Positions 35,080-44,423 are shown, numbered from the stretch's first letter. The stretch is 64,000 nt of DNA from Vibrio methylphosphonaticus (GCF_023634655.1 NZ_JAMKMS010000008.1:186001-250000), one strand, 5' to 3'. Numbers and translations: made by a program. The notes: generated from the sequence alone by a model not told the origin.

Positions 35080-35182
35080 AAAATAACTTTCGGTCGTATC
35101 ATTTTTTGTGTAATGTAAGTTTCAACAGAGTGAACATCGGCCTTTTTTTGTTCACCACACATTCACTACAAAGGTACAGATT

Positions 35183-35944
35183 ATGATTCTTGATTCGTTT
35201 AGCCTTGAAGGCAAGGTAGCAGTGGTAACTGGTTGTGATACCGGTCTTGGGCAAGGAATGGCTATCGGGCTTGCTAAAGCAGGTTGTGACATTGTTGGCG
35301 TGAACATTGTTGAACCGTCAGAGACGATTGCGATGATCGAAGAGACAGGTCGCAAGTTTGTTGATATTCGCGCTAACTTAATGAAGTTAGATGATATTCC
35401 AAGCATCGTCGATCGTGCAGTTACGGAGTTAGGTCGAATTGATATCTTGGTAAACAATGCAGGCATCATCCGTCGTAACGACGCCATTGACTTCTCTGAG
35501 CAAGATTGGGATGACGTGATGAATATCAACATAAAGTCGGTGTTCTTTATGTCACAAGCGGTAGCGAAACAGTTTATCGCGCAAGGTCAAGGTGGCAAAA
35601 TCATTAACGTCGCGTCAATGTTGTCATTCCAAGGTGGCATTCGAGTACCATCTTACACCGCTTCAAAGAGTGGAGTGATGGGTGTGACTCGACTAATGGC
35701 TAACGAATGGGCAAAAGAAGGCATTAATGTTAACGCTATTGCGCCGGGCTACATGGCAACGAATAACACAGTAGCACTACGCGCTGATGAGCAGCGTAAT
35801 GCTGAAATTTTAGAGCGTATTCCAGCTGACCGTTGGGGCACTCCTGAAGATCTAGCGGGGCCATGTGTATTCTTGGCATCGAAAGCATCTGACTATATCA
35901 ATGGTTACACTATTGCCGTTGACGGTGGTTGGTTGTCTCGCTAA
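35183..35944 (+). CDS. kduD: 2-keto-3-deoxy-gluconate 5-dehydrogenase KduD, copy 1
   Basis: 253 residues, short-chain dehydrogenase. The NAD-binding TGCDTGLGQG, the NNAG motif and the catalytic Ser...Tyr-x-x-x-Lys (SMLSFQGGIRVPSYTASKSG) are complete. The N-terminus ILDSFSLEGKVAVVTG matches KduD closely. It reduces 2,5-diketo-3-deoxy-gluconate to 2-keto-3-deoxy-gluconate, the substrate of KdgK. It is the first gene of a four-gene operon with ygjV, kdgF and the RpiB-like isomerase. A paralogue lies at 39786-40547. Confidence 0.92.
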   Translation: MILDSFSLEGKVAVVTGCDTGLGQGMAIGLAKAGCDIVGVNIVEPSETIAMIEETGRKFVDIRANLMKLDDIPSIVDRAVTELGRIDILVNNAGIIRRNDAIDFSEQDWDDVMNINIKSVFFMSQAVAKQFIAQGQGGKIINVASMLSFQGGIRVPSYTASKSGVMGVTRLMANEWAKEGINVNAIAPGYMATNNTVALRADEQRNAEILERIPADRWGTPEDLAGPCVFLASKASDYINGYTIAVDGGWLSR

Positions 35945-35962
35945 CAGGCTTAAGAGAAGGTG

Positions 35963-36481
35963 ATGGATCTATTTTCTGTCGGACAGGTATTAGGTTTTTT
36001 GAGTTTTGGTTTAGGAATTTCTACCTTTTACCAAAAAGACGACAGGCAGCTCAAAATTTTAATGTTTGTCTTTAATATCAATCATCTTTTCCACTATTTA
36101 CTACTAGGTTCAACCGTATCTGCCGCGGCAGCCGGACTGTCGGCAGCAAGAACGTTGGTATCGATACATACACGGTCCAAGCTTGTAGCAGTATTGTTCA
36201 TTGTTGTTGCAGGTGGTTTTGGGTTTTGGGTTGCTGATGGTATAGGGCAGCTTTGGTCAATTTTTGGCACGGTGATCGGGACGTTCTCAATGTTTGTTCT
36301 CAGCGGCGTGGCAATGCGTATTGGCTTTTTGCTTGGTGCGACATGTTGGCTAATCAACAATATATTGGTTGGCTCAATAGGTGGCACCTTACTTGAGGCG
36401 ACGCTTATAGTGACGAACCTAGTAACCATTTATCGATTACGTAAATCAAGTGATTTGGTGTCTAGCGAATCACAAACATAA
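35963..36481 (+). CDS. YgjV-family inner-membrane protein
   Basis: 172 residues with five or six hydrophobic helices (IFSVGQVLGFLSFGLGISTFYQKDD... onward). The sequence has the pattern of the YgjV family (Imp-YgjV). ATG 35963 follows AGAAGG; a GTG three bases earlier is possible. In E. coli ygjV is next to uxaCA, and here it is between kduD and kdgF, so an association with uronate metabolism recurs. Function unknown; possibly a transporter accessory. Confidence 0.75.
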   Translation: MDLFSVGQVLGFLSFGLGISTFYQKDDRQLKILMFVFNINHLFHYLLLGSTVSAAAAGLSAARTLVSIHTRSKLVAVLFIVVAGGFGFWVADGIGQLWSIFGTVIGTFSMFVLSGVAMRIGFLLGATCWLINNILVGSIGGTLLEATLIVTNLVTIYRLRKSSDLVSSESQT

Positions 36482-36494
36482 TAGGTTTTTACAC

Positions 36495-36815
36495 ATGTTC
36501 GTATTCAATAAAAATGTGCAGTTAGAAGACTTAGGTGACGGTGTCAGCCGAAAGGTGCTTGCACACAACGACAACATGATGTCGGTTGAAGTCCATTTTG
36601 AAAAAGGTGCGGTTGGTGCTATGCATTCGCACCCACATGAGCAGCTTACTTATGTGCTGTCTGGCGCTTTTGAATTCACGATTGGCGAGGAAAAGCACAT
36701 CGTTAAGGCCGGTGACACCATGTATAAGCAGCCAGATATTGAACACGGTTGTGTGTGTGTTGAGGCAGGTACGCTAATCGATACGTTCACACCAATGCGC
36801 AAAGATTTTGTTTAA
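36495..36815 (+). CDS. kdgF: KdgF, cupin that linearises unsaturated uronate
   Basis: 106 residues, a single cupin barrel. The metal-binding motif HSHPHEQ (about residues 37-43) and later His in EHGCVCVEAGT are present. ATG 36495 is used; the frame extends upstream into ygjV without a good start. KdgF catalyses opening of 4,5-unsaturated uronate to the linear 4-deoxy-5-keto sugar acid, the first cytoplasmic step after the lyases in both pectin and alginate pathways. It sits between ygjV and the RpiB-like isomerase in the kduD operon. Confidence 0.9.
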   Translation: MFVFNKNVQLEDLGDGVSRKVLAHNDNMMSVEVHFEKGAVGAMHSHPHEQLTYVLSGAFEFTIGEEKHIVKAGDTMYKQPDIEHGCVCVEAGTLIDTFTPMRKDFV

Positions 36816-36827
36816 GATTAAACTAAT

Positions 36828-36843
36828 GACGAGCCTTCTCGTC
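36828..36843 (+). promoter_or_regulatory. Small hairpin just before the RpiB-like gene
   Basis: GACGAG-CCTT-CTCGTC, directly followed by GGGGAAC. It may help set translation of the next gene. No T-tract, so not a terminator. Confidence 0.35.
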
Positions 36844-36854
36844 GGGGAACTACT

Positions 36855-37490
36855 ATGAAAATTGCACTAATGATGGAAAACAGCCAAGCACCAAAAAATG
36901 CGATGGTTGCTTCTGAACTAAACCTTGTGGCAGGTAATTTAGGCCACGACGTATTCAATGTCGGTATGACAGATGAAAACGACCACCACCTAACTTACAT
37001 TCACCTAGGTATCATGGCGAGCATCCTACTGAACTCAAAAGCAGTAGACTTTATCGTGACTGGCTGTGGCACAGGCCAAGGTGCGTTGGTGGCAAGCAAC
37101 CTTCACCCAGGTGTGGTATGTGGTTACTGCTTAGAACCATCAGATGCATTCCTTTTCAACCAAATTAACAATGGTAATGCTATTTCATTGGCATTTGCGA
37201 AAGGCTTTGGTTGGGCTGGAGAGCTGAATGTTCGTTATATCTTCGAAAAAGCATTTACTGGTGCTCGTGGCGAAGGTTACCCTGTAGAACGAGTTGTACC
37301 TCAGCAGCAAAACGCAGCAATTCTTAATGATGTTAAGGCTGCTGTTTGCAAGGACGTTGTAGCATCACTAAAAGCGATTGATCAAGATCTAGTCAAGCAA
37401 GCTGTTGGTGGCGCTCAGTTCCAAGAATGTTTCTTTGCTAATTGCCAGGTCACTGAAATTGCTGAATACGTTCGCACGTTGATTGACTAA
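36855..37490 (+). CDS. RpiB/LacAB-family isomerase, DhuI-like 4-deoxy-5-hexosulose-uronate isomerase
   Basis: 211 residues, cytoplasmic. The fold motifs FIVTGCGTGQGALVASNLHPGV then VCGYCLEPSDAFLFNQINN are those of RpiB/LacA/LacB sugar isomerases. In streptococci the RpiB-type protein DhuI converts 4-deoxy-5-hexosulose uronate to 2,5-diketo-3-deoxy-gluconate, doing the job of KduI. Here it follows kduD and kdgF in one operon and no kduI cupin is seen, which supports this role. It is longer than RpiB (about 150), with a C-terminal extension of about 55 residues containing Cys. Activity is inferred from family and context. Confidence 0.75.
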   Translation: MKIALMMENSQAPKNAMVASELNLVAGNLGHDVFNVGMTDENDHHLTYIHLGIMASILLNSKAVDFIVTGCGTGQGALVASNLHPGVVCGYCLEPSDAFLFNQINNGNAISLAFAKGFGWAGELNVRYIFEKAFTGARGEGYPVERVVPQQQNAAILNDVKAAVCKDVVASLKAIDQDLVKQAVGGAQFQECFFANCQVTEIAEYVRTLID

Positions 37491-37509
37491 TTTGATCTGA
37501 CTTAAAGTG

Positions 37510-37543
37510 GCCTCAGAACTCCTTGAAATTTTGTATCTGAGGC
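37510..37543 (+). terminator. Hairpin after the kduD operon
   Basis: An 8-bp stem GCCTCAGA / TCTGAGGC. The T-tract is weak; a second, better terminator follows at 37620. Confidence 0.5.
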
Positions 37544-37619
37544 TGCTTCAAATCAAACGTAGCAGCACTTATTGGCTATTTTATTATTTGTTTTGATGTC
37601 CATATCGGGATTTGGCCAG

Positions 37620-37642
37620 CCAGTGTTATCACTGGTTTTTTT
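37620..37642 (+). terminator. Rho-independent terminator
   Basis: Stem CCAGTG / CACTGG with a 4-nt loop followed by seven T. Confidence 0.75.
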
Positions 37643-37789
37643 CATGTCTAGTAATGAACTGATTCTATTATCAGTTTCTCATCATTCCACCGATAATCAT
37701 TGTTCACTCTCAAAAATTAAAAACTCATATTGAAGCCCTAAAATATACTCTTAAAGTAGCATATCAAGTTTACTTTGAAATGAGATATA

Positions 37790-38880
37790 CCCAATCAACT
37801 TGAAGGTGCTGGCTTTAGCACCTGAAAAATTCGAGATGTCAAAGAGCCTGCGATCTCTGGAAGAGTCACAGTGCAGAAATTCTCGATAGCTTCTCTGAAT
37901 TCCCGTTTATTCCTGAAATATACATTGTTCCTCGAATGTACATTCATCACCTTCCAAAGCCGTTCGATTGGATTTAGGTTCGGGCTATAAGGTGGAAGTG
38001 ATCCGCACCAGAAGTTTTGGACACTGAGTTAAGTGAGTACAATCACTAACGAGGTGAACAATGACAACTAAGAAAACACGAATCAAACATACTCCTGAAT
38101 TCAAAGCTGAAGCGCTTAAGTTAGCAGACAAAGTCGGTGTCGCTGCTGCCGCACGACAGCTATCGTTATATGAATCTCAAATCTATGGATGGCGTAAAGC
38201 CGTCAAAAAAGACGCGAAAATCAGCGATAGAGAAAGAGAACTCGCCACAGAGAATGCCAAACTCAAACGATTATTGGCTGAGCAAGCTGAAGAGCTAGAT
38301 CTTGTTCGGTTCGTATCCAACCATGCGATATAGGATGGACGCATCAATGAATAAAATCGACTCACCCTTGCTACAGCTTGCTTTGAGCGCTTCATAAGCC
38401 TCAATAAAGGCTTTCTGCTTTGTTTCATCAAACTTATGAGGCACGCCTTTAGGCATCTTGTAACTGAAACCATTCGTTCATCCCAGCAACTGTATAGCTA
38501 AAGCCAAGTTCCTCTTTGACATAAGCGACAATTTGATGAGTATGAGCATAGGTATGCTCAGTCAAATGTTCGATGAGGTGCATGGTTTGAGTGGCAGAAA
38601 GTTTGCTTTGGCTGCCACCATTTTCAGGCTTAAGCTTTTCAGAAAGCACGTAATCGCTGAGATGGCGAGCGACAGTCGATTCATGAATACGAAGGGCTTG
38701 ATAAATCATAGTTTGACTCCAACCTTCTGAGGCAAGCAAAACCGCTTTGATACGGTCGCACACTCGACTATCACGAGTTGAATCGTGCATCTGCTCAAGT
38801 TGCTGCTTTTGTTGGGGAGTCAGTGTAATTTTCATGGTGCTTAGATGATCCTGATTTCATCGAAAATCAAGCACCTTCAA
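37790..38880 (-). mobile_element. Decayed IS630-family element
   Basis: The minus strand holds the transposase in pieces. The N-terminal helix-turn-helix part is at 38449-38835 (MKITLTPQQKQQLEQMHDST...). The middle, in another frame, reads KMPKGVPHKFDETKQ ... GESILFIDA at about 38340-38470. After an interruption, the C-terminus has LPPYSPNLNPIERLWK at about 37800-37997, the end motif of IS630/Tc1 DDE enzymes. Partial inverted ends with TTGAAGGTGCT are seen at about 37798 and 38866-38880. An IS3-family fragment interrupts it. Not active. Confidence 0.8.
37999..38303 (+). mobile_element. IS3-family fragment (orfA) inside the IS630 relic
   Basis: The left end TGATCCGCACCAGAAG is followed by orfA from ATG 38061: TTKKTRIKHTPEFKAEALKL and GWRKAVKKDAKI, a typical IS3 orfA helix-turn-helix, then a leucine zipper (AKLKRLLAEQAEELDL). 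orfB with the DDE domain is absent. The frame runs out at 38333 in IS630 sequence, so the junction is at about 38303. An insertion followed by deletion explains the arrangement. Confidence 0.75.
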
Positions 38881-38889
38881 TGATCACCG

Positions 38890-38960
38890 GTATAGTAGGC
38901 CTATTCAACTTGGAGAACCTAGCATTAGATAGAATAGCCCAATGCCTCGACGGGAAGTGT
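38890..38960 (+). mobile_element. Group II intron fragment (internal 5' region)
   Basis: The stretch around TAGTAGGC...AACCTAGC...AGATAGAATAGCCC aligns with the intron piece at about 56065-56110. It starts right after the IS630 end and runs into the IS6 relic. Confidence 0.5.
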
Positions 38961-39753
38961 GTATAGGTAAATAACCTCAACATTGAACAAGCGATTCATG
39001 AAGGCGGATCTCTCCCGCACAAGGGCTTTATGTTCATCTCGGCGTAACCAAAAATCAAACTGCCCTTTGTTCAATATCGGTAGAGATTCGAATTCCTGTA
39101 TGGTTGGCCAGGCTCACTTTCGTATTTTAAATCCGCCGGTACCTACAACGAGCTTCTTGATGGGGGCGTGATCGGATTCAACGCCATTATTGAGATACTT
39201 TACTTGCCGTTGCTCGACGTCGCCCCTCCTTTTTCAAACGGGTAATCGCATTAGCATATCAGGAATGCTTGTCCGTGTTTCATGTTTGAGGCTGTAACTC
39301 TTTTGGATAGTGGCTCAGACACCGCTTCAGGAACTGATAAGCCGCATCTTTATTACGTTTGTGGGAGAAATAGAAGTCCATTGTTTCGCCCTGCTTATTG
39401 ATAGCTCGGTATAGGTAATGCCATTTTCCTTTCACCTTGACACAGGTTTCATCGAGCTGCCACTAAGAGTCTGCTCGGATGAATTGATGACGGCGTAATT
39501 TCTTGCGTAATGCTGGGGCATACTCAATGAACCATCGATAACTGGTCGTGCGGTGAACTGAAACTCCTCTTTCCTGCAGTATTTCGCTAAGGTTAGCGTA
39601 GCTCATTGGGGTCAACCCATACCAGCGAACGCAACACAGAATGATTTCAGGGGCAAAGTGCTTCCATTTAAACTCGGGGTTCTTCATTACGAGCTCGATT
39701 AGATGACGTCAATCTGCAAGTTTGCCGTCGACCCCGGTTATTCGCAACAAGCC
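38950..39753 (-). mobile_element. Decayed IS6-family element
   Basis: Minus-strand pieces of an IS6 transposase can be read: N-terminus FKWKHFAPEIILCCVRWYG and QERGVSVHRTTSYRWF (39463-39687), then WQLDETCVKVKGKWHYLYRA, VKYLNNGVESDHAPIKKLV and a C-terminus ending WLRRDEHKALVRERSAF at about 38980. Stops and shifts interrupt the frame at least three times. A terminal GGCTTGTTGCGAATAACC reads inward from 39753. Inactive. Confidence 0.75.
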
Positions 39754-39785
39754 ATTTTTATTTGCTTTGTGTATTTGTGAAGGGC

Positions 39786-40547
39786 TTATCTCGCCAGCCA
39801 GCCACCATCAACGGCCATGGTAAAACCATTGACATAGTTGGCTGCATCCGACGCGAGGAAAACCGCTGGGCCTGCAAGATCTTCAGGGTTGCCCCAGCGA
39901 TCAGCGGGGATGCGATCGAGAATTTCATGGCTCCGCTTTTTATCGTCGCGCAATTGTGCAGTGTTGTCAGTTGCCATGTAACCCGGCGCGATCGCATTAA
40001 CATTAATGTTATGCTTCGCCCATTCATTAGCCATCAGGCGGGTAATACCCAAGACGCCACTTTTCGATGCGGTGTATGAAGGTACGCGGATCCCGCCTTG
40101 GAAAGAAAGCATAGAGGCGACATTGATGATCTTGCCGCCATTGCCTTGAGCGATGAACTGCTTGGCAACAGCCTGGCTGAGGAAAAAGGCGGTTTTGAGG
40201 TTGATATCCATGACATCATCCCAATCTTGCTCGCTGAAGTCGATGGCATCTTCACGGCGGATAATTCCAGCGTTGTTGACTAGAATATCGACCTTACCGA
40301 ACTGCTCTAGCGTGGAAGCCATAATGCCCGGGATATCGTCAGTTTTCATCAAATTGGCTCGAATATCGATGAACTGACGCCCAAGTGCTTCCACTTTGGC
40401 TTTAGTTTCATCACTACCCGATGAGCTCACACCGACAATATTACAGTCAGCTTTGGCAAGCCCTAGTGCAATACCTTGTCCTAACCCACGATTGCAACCG
40501 GTAACAATGGCAACTTTGCCTTCAAGATTAAATGCGTTGAGTATCAT
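39786..40547 (-). CDS. kduD: 2-keto-3-deoxy-gluconate 5-dehydrogenase KduD, copy 2
   Basis: 253 residues with the same complete SDR motifs as copy 1 (TGCNRGLGQG, NNAG, Ser...YTASK). By eye it is about 80-85% identical to the 35183 gene, with differences clustered at residues 35-80. It starts at ATG 40547. It has its own KdgR-type box 89 bp upstream and is isolated between IS relics, next to a symporter pseudogene. It probably represents the dehydrogenase of a second, partly destroyed uronate module. Confidence 0.9.
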   Translation of the reverse strand: MILNAFNLEGKVAIVTGCNRGLGQGIALGLAKADCNIVGVSSSGSDETKAKVEALGRQFIDIRANLMKTDDIPGIMASTLEQFGKVDILVNNAGIIRREDAIDFSEQDWDDVMDINLKTAFFLSQAVAKQFIAQGNGGKIINVASMLSFQGGIRVPSYTASKSGVLGITRLMANEWAKHNINVNAIAPGYMATDNTAQLRDDKKRSHEILDRIPADRWGNPEDLAGPAVFLASDAANYVNGFTMAVDGGWLAR

Positions 40548-40635
40548 ATCTATTCCTCGTGATGATGGTTGGTTGAAAAACCAGGGAGTTAATACCGAGA
40601 CAATATTATCATTCTCTCGCAGGAAATAAAATAAA

Positions 40636-40650
40636 TGAAACGCAGTTTTA
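40636..40650. promoter_or_regulatory. KdgR-type operator before kduD copy 2
   Basis: TGAAA-CGCAG-TTTTA within the longer dyad AATAAATGAAAC...GTTTTATTTTT. Confidence 0.65.
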
Positions 40651-40793
40651 TTTTTTTGCGGTCAGGTTTGAGCTCACCTATGGATGAATAAAGACTTTCG
40701 TGTTGTTGAACTCATTTGCCTAACAAGTTGCACAAAATACGGCGGGAGTATTCACCTGTCCCGTTGCTTTGCATAGCTCACCAGACATGGTGA

Positions 40794-41307
40794 TCATGGG
40801 AACGCTAAGTCTTCAGCTGATTGGACTTTACTACTGGCACTATTCTTGAGTAGGTAGCTTGCTAACAAAATCAGACCTGCACAGCATAGGAACAAGAATA
40901 GCCCCCACAGTGAGTTTGGCAGCAATATCATTGCTAATAGACCTGCGGTGATAGGACCCAATTTTCCGCGTTGCATTTTGTCGTATTCATCTTGACCGTC
41001 TTCAGCAATACATTCTGCTTCGATGTTCTCAAAAAACTGCGCTACTTCTGCTTTTTCCTGATCATTTAGAGAGTCTTCTTTGTAGAATAAAGTCGTCGCC
41101 TAGAAGAAGCTTGCAGTTAGGAATAGGTGAGTAATAATAGTAATCATATTACGCATTTCAGACGTTTCACGCCCCGTGAAATCGATGCCTAACAAATCAC
41201 CCAGAGCTTCAGGAGTGAAGACATTGACACACAACCAAGAGACCAAGATACCGAATACTACTGTGCCCCAAGCAGCCCAGCGCGGGGTATTCTTGATGAA
41301 CATACCG
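40794..41307 (-). pseudogene. Fourth SSS symporter, truncated C-terminal remnant
   Basis: The last third of a symporter like those at 21551 and 23827 can be read on the minus strand: MFIKNTPRWAAWGTVVFGIL, FTGRETSEM, then an in-frame stop at about 41100 (the twins read TGGFFCLTTKF there), then FYKEDSLNDQEKAEVAQFFE and NSLWGLFLF. The first two thirds are missing: an IS5-type end begins at 41308. Decayed by truncation plus nonsense mutation. Confidence 0.8.
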
Positions 41308-42060
41308 GCTTTGTTTCCGAAATCATGTTCAAAGCGCTAGGTTCCCCAAGTGGTTGTATTTCAGCCAATGCACTGAGTTTCAGGTATACCTAGCCTAGTA
41401 AGCTTGTTCAGTGCTTGGATCATGGTATAAGCTTCTCCAACCTGAGCATTTTAGTTTCTCAGGTTAAATGAACCGCCAAAAAGTTACTTTACCCTATGCA
41501 TAGCGGTCTCAGACAGTGAGCGTTTGTGATAGCCGTACTTCTGCTTCCATTTCTTGTTCGAGCCGTAAAGTTTTTGGTAGCCAACAGGCAGATTCCGAGG
41601 ATGTCCTTTCTCCCCAAAAGCTGCGCCATCGCGTGGCGCTATCAAATGAGAGGCTTTCTTGCGTCCAATAGCTTCATAACACTCTCTGGAGTCTTCAGCA
41701 CCATCACCTGATATTGCTTTGATGGTACGTCGTGTTTGCTTCAGAAGATTTGGCAGTACTTCGGCGTCTGTTACACCAGACAAACTCACCTCTGCAGCAA
41801 CAGTTTCACGAGTGGAGGTATCAACGGCTATGTGAATCTTGCGCCACATTCTTCGCTTTTCCCTCGGTACCATGTTGTTTTACTTTCCATTCACCCTCGC
41901 TATAAATCTTGAGGCCTGTTGCGTCAATAGCTAGGTGTTGTATTGCGCCGCGAGTCGTTGGTTTGAATGAGATTTCAACATCCTTTGCTCGGCGGCTGAT
42001 GCAGGTATAGTGTGGGCATCTTAATGGAACATCAGCCAGTCCTTGGTGTAGAAATCCTCA
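41308..42060 (-). mobile_element. Decayed IS5-family element, copy 1
   Basis: The terminal GGCTTTGTTTCCGAA at 41308 matches the end at about 50396-50410. The minus strand holds IS5 (IS903-like) transposase pieces: EKRRMWRKIHIAVDTSTRET, SGDGAEDSRECYEA (41484-41873) and, upstream in another frame, VPLRCPHYTCISRR. The N-terminus is missing; group II intron sequence starts at about 42061. It is the insertion that cut the symporter pseudogene. Confidence 0.8.
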
Positions 42061-42112
42061 AACCGAACGGTGGTGTGAGAGGAATAGGCCGTGAGGCCTC
42101 CTCCTACTCGAT
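42061..42112 (+). mobile_element. 3' end of a group II intron (domains V-VI)
   Basis: CGGTGGTGTGAGAGG followed by a short hairpin (GGCC-GTGA-GGCC) and CCTCCTACTCGATT matches the 3' end of bacterial group IIC introns as I know it from Oceanobacillus. The rest of the intron is absent here. Confidence 0.6.
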
Positions 42113-42162
42113 TAATAGCCAATTGGCGGTTGCCAAACTATCCGAGTATTTGTACTTAGCTG

Positions 42163-44175
42163 CTATTCGGCCAACTCACTGATCTGGTTGTTGGCCTGGT
42201 TGTATCTGAAACGGCGCGTAAGGTTCGATTTGAGTAAACTGAACTCGACTTGTTTCTCACACCAGATGACCTTTTGCAACTGATATGTTTGCTTTTCAGA
42301 CAAATCGTGCAACAGCACAGTTTTCAACTCAGGCTGGTTTGAGCGTACCAAACTATAAGCGATATCAGAGGTTGCTGGGTTATCAGGCGCATATCCAGTA
42401 ACAACATCGACTTCACGATCGGCGGCAAAGTGCTGGTTGAATTCAGGCTGTCCTTCAATGGCATAGCACTGAGTGAATTCAGTTTGGCTTTCTATTAACT
42501 GGACATCACGCATGCGCTCCAAAGCACCGCTTAGGGGGTTAACGATTGATTTACGTTGTTCATTGGCAAGGTGTGTGCCGCGCACGTGGTAAGTTAAATC
42601 GAATTGTTGCTGATGTGGGTTAATAACCGTATTCAGTTCAACTGCTGCATCTCCTAACCAAAGAATAGCTCGGCGGAAACAGACATCACGGTAAGCCTCT
42701 TCATTCCACTGTACGAGAGTGTGGCTGTCGACTTCAGCTGGTTTGTTTGCCCAGTTCGCTTCGCTTGCGACCAGAGTAAACTTTTCATTCTGCTGGTAGT
42801 TGAGTAGTGTCGGATTGATCGGAGACTGGTTTTGCTGGTTAACGACCAAGGTATTGTGCGTGGAAGTGTTTTTGTAATAACCGTAGTGGAGCTCTGCGCC
42901 GTAACCTGTGGTACCTAGATCCGGTAGGATCTCTTTACCGTTTCGGTTCAAGATCAGGCCAAGGCGGTCATAGTGATCGTGTTCACCACCATAAGGAGCG
43001 TGCTTAAGTAGCATTGAATTGTTGCGAGCTTCATCATAGCAGATAGTCAGGCCCGCTTGCTCAGCGTGCATTGATTGACATTTTATCGGCTCAGCATTTG
43101 GCAGCTCATCAACACCATACAGCAACGCATCGATATTATCGCGGCTGATATTTTGGTAGATGTTCGTCAATACTTGTGCAAATTCCTCACACGGTGTTTG
43201 CTTGTAGACAAACTCAAATAGGTGTGCATGAGTTAACTTTTCTTGCCCGGCAATACTGTCGTTCAAGCGAGGGAAATCACCATTATTCATCACTAGTTTG
43301 AGTGGGAACTTCATCATCTTGAGGTAGTTCGGGTTGTTGCTCACAGAATATGGTGTGCTATGGGCGATCTTTTCAAAGTTCAGCAGAGCTTGCAGGGCGT
43401 AATAGTGATAATGCACTGAGCCTTCAAACCACATACCTTCACCAAGGCAACCATGGTTTAGCTGGTAGTGGATTCCGTAGTCGGTATTTAGCGCGAAGTC
43501 GATATAGCGGTGGTCATCGAGAATCAGTCCAATCACACCGATAGTCGCATTGATTTTCATTTCATGGTTATGCAGCTGAGCGGAACGATGCTCCATTAAG
43601 AACTCGGCCCCCTCACGTAGCAAGCGCTTTTCAATTTTGTCCTGCTCTTGCTCTGTCAGTGCTTGCTTAATGAAATCATAGCCACGCGCTAAATCAATAT
43701 GGCAGTTTGCTTCACATAGGGTTTGTGCGTTTGCTTTACCTGGCCCATTGTAAGGAATACCGCCGTGAACTTCGTAATTAGGGTAGTAATTTGCATATTC
43801 TAGTAAGATTTCGCGAACTATTTCTAGATGTATCGGCTCCTCGGTAATTTGCCACAGCAAGCCTAAATCGTAACAGGCTTTGGCGTTCAACCCATTTAGC
43901 CAGCGCCACCAAGCACCGTCATACGGTTCACCGGTAAACTCTTTACCATCAACAGGGCAGATGTGTGACAGGGGCTGATCGCGAGCAGATGTTAGACGTA
44001 CTCCGTGTTCCGGGAAAAAGTAATAAAGATTCCATGTTGCGCGGCCATCTTCAGGAACCAACACCGGATTGTTCAGCACTACTTCGTTGTCGTTTTTCTG
44101 CGCATCAATCATAGATTGAGTGGCTTTGTTTTTAATCGCGACCATCTGTTGTGATGAGAACTGCAGCATACTCAC
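42163..44175 (-). CDS. Heparinase II/III-family exo-type oligouronide lyase, copy 2
   Basis: 670 residues, no signal peptide. The active-site blocks are as in copy 1: QLHNHEMKINATIGV, WFEGSVHYHYYALQALL and GGEHDHYDRLGL. By eye it is about 70% identical to the 17978 gene, with the divergence concentrated in the C-terminal 130 residues. It should cleave imported oligouronides from one end in the cytoplasm. Unlike copy 1 it is alone, since its uxaC partner is 3.4 kb away in the opposite direction. An 8-bp tandem repeat and a KdgR-type box lie in its upstream region. Confidence 0.85.
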   Translation of the reverse strand: MSMLQFSSQQMVAIKNKATQSMIDAQKNDNEVVLNNPVLVPEDGRATWNLYYFFPEHGVRLTSARDQPLSHICPVDGKEFTGEPYDGAWWRWLNGLNAKACYDLGLLWQITEEPIHLEIVREILLEYANYYPNYEVHGGIPYNGPGKANAQTLCEANCHIDLARGYDFIKQALTEQEQDKIEKRLLREGAEFLMEHRSAQLHNHEMKINATIGVIGLILDDHRYIDFALNTDYGIHYQLNHGCLGEGMWFEGSVHYHYYALQALLNFEKIAHSTPYSVSNNPNYLKMMKFPLKLVMNNGDFPRLNDSIAGQEKLTHAHLFEFVYKQTPCEEFAQVLTNIYQNISRDNIDALLYGVDELPNAEPIKCQSMHAEQAGLTICYDEARNNSMLLKHAPYGGEHDHYDRLGLILNRNGKEILPDLGTTGYGAELHYGYYKNTSTHNTLVVNQQNQSPINPTLLNYQQNEKFTLVASEANWANKPAEVDSHTLVQWNEEAYRDVCFRRAILWLGDAAVELNTVINPHQQQFDLTYHVRGTHLANEQRKSIVNPLSGALERMRDVQLIESQTEFTQCYAIEGQPEFNQHFAADREVDVVTGYAPDNPATSDIAYSLVRSNQPELKTVLLHDLSEKQTYQLQKVIWCEKQVEFSLLKSNLTRRFRYNQANNQISELAE

Positions 44176-44292
44176 TTACTCCCCTGAGAAGCTAATAGAT
44201 TAAAATTTTCGTGGCTTGGTATTAGCAAATCTATAGCCTAAAGCGGGATCAGACTATCGCGGTCGATAAGGAAAGTCTTGTTTTGTAATACA

Positions 44293-44307
44293 TGAAACAT
44301 TGTGTTA
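44293..44307. promoter_or_regulatory. KdgR-type operator before lyase copy 2
   Basis: TGAAA-CATTG-TGTTA. The left arm and the CATTG centre equal the enterobacterial KdgR consensus; the right arm has mismatches. Confidence 0.55.
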
Positions 44308-44314
44308 ATTATTT

Positions 44315-44354
44315 TTGCTTGGTTGCTTGGTTGCTTGGTTGCTTGGTTGCTTGG
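44315..44354. repeat. 8-bp tandem repeat, five units
   Basis: Five perfect copies of TTGCTTGG, in the promoter region of lyase copy 2 and next to a KdgR-type box. Simple repeats of this kind change copy number by slippage. Confidence 0.95.
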
Positions 44355-44423
44355 TTTGGGTGAGTTTCGTTTATGTGCGGTAGGGCGCGTAAAGGGATAG
44401 CTTCTTGCTGGGGGGAATATAAC

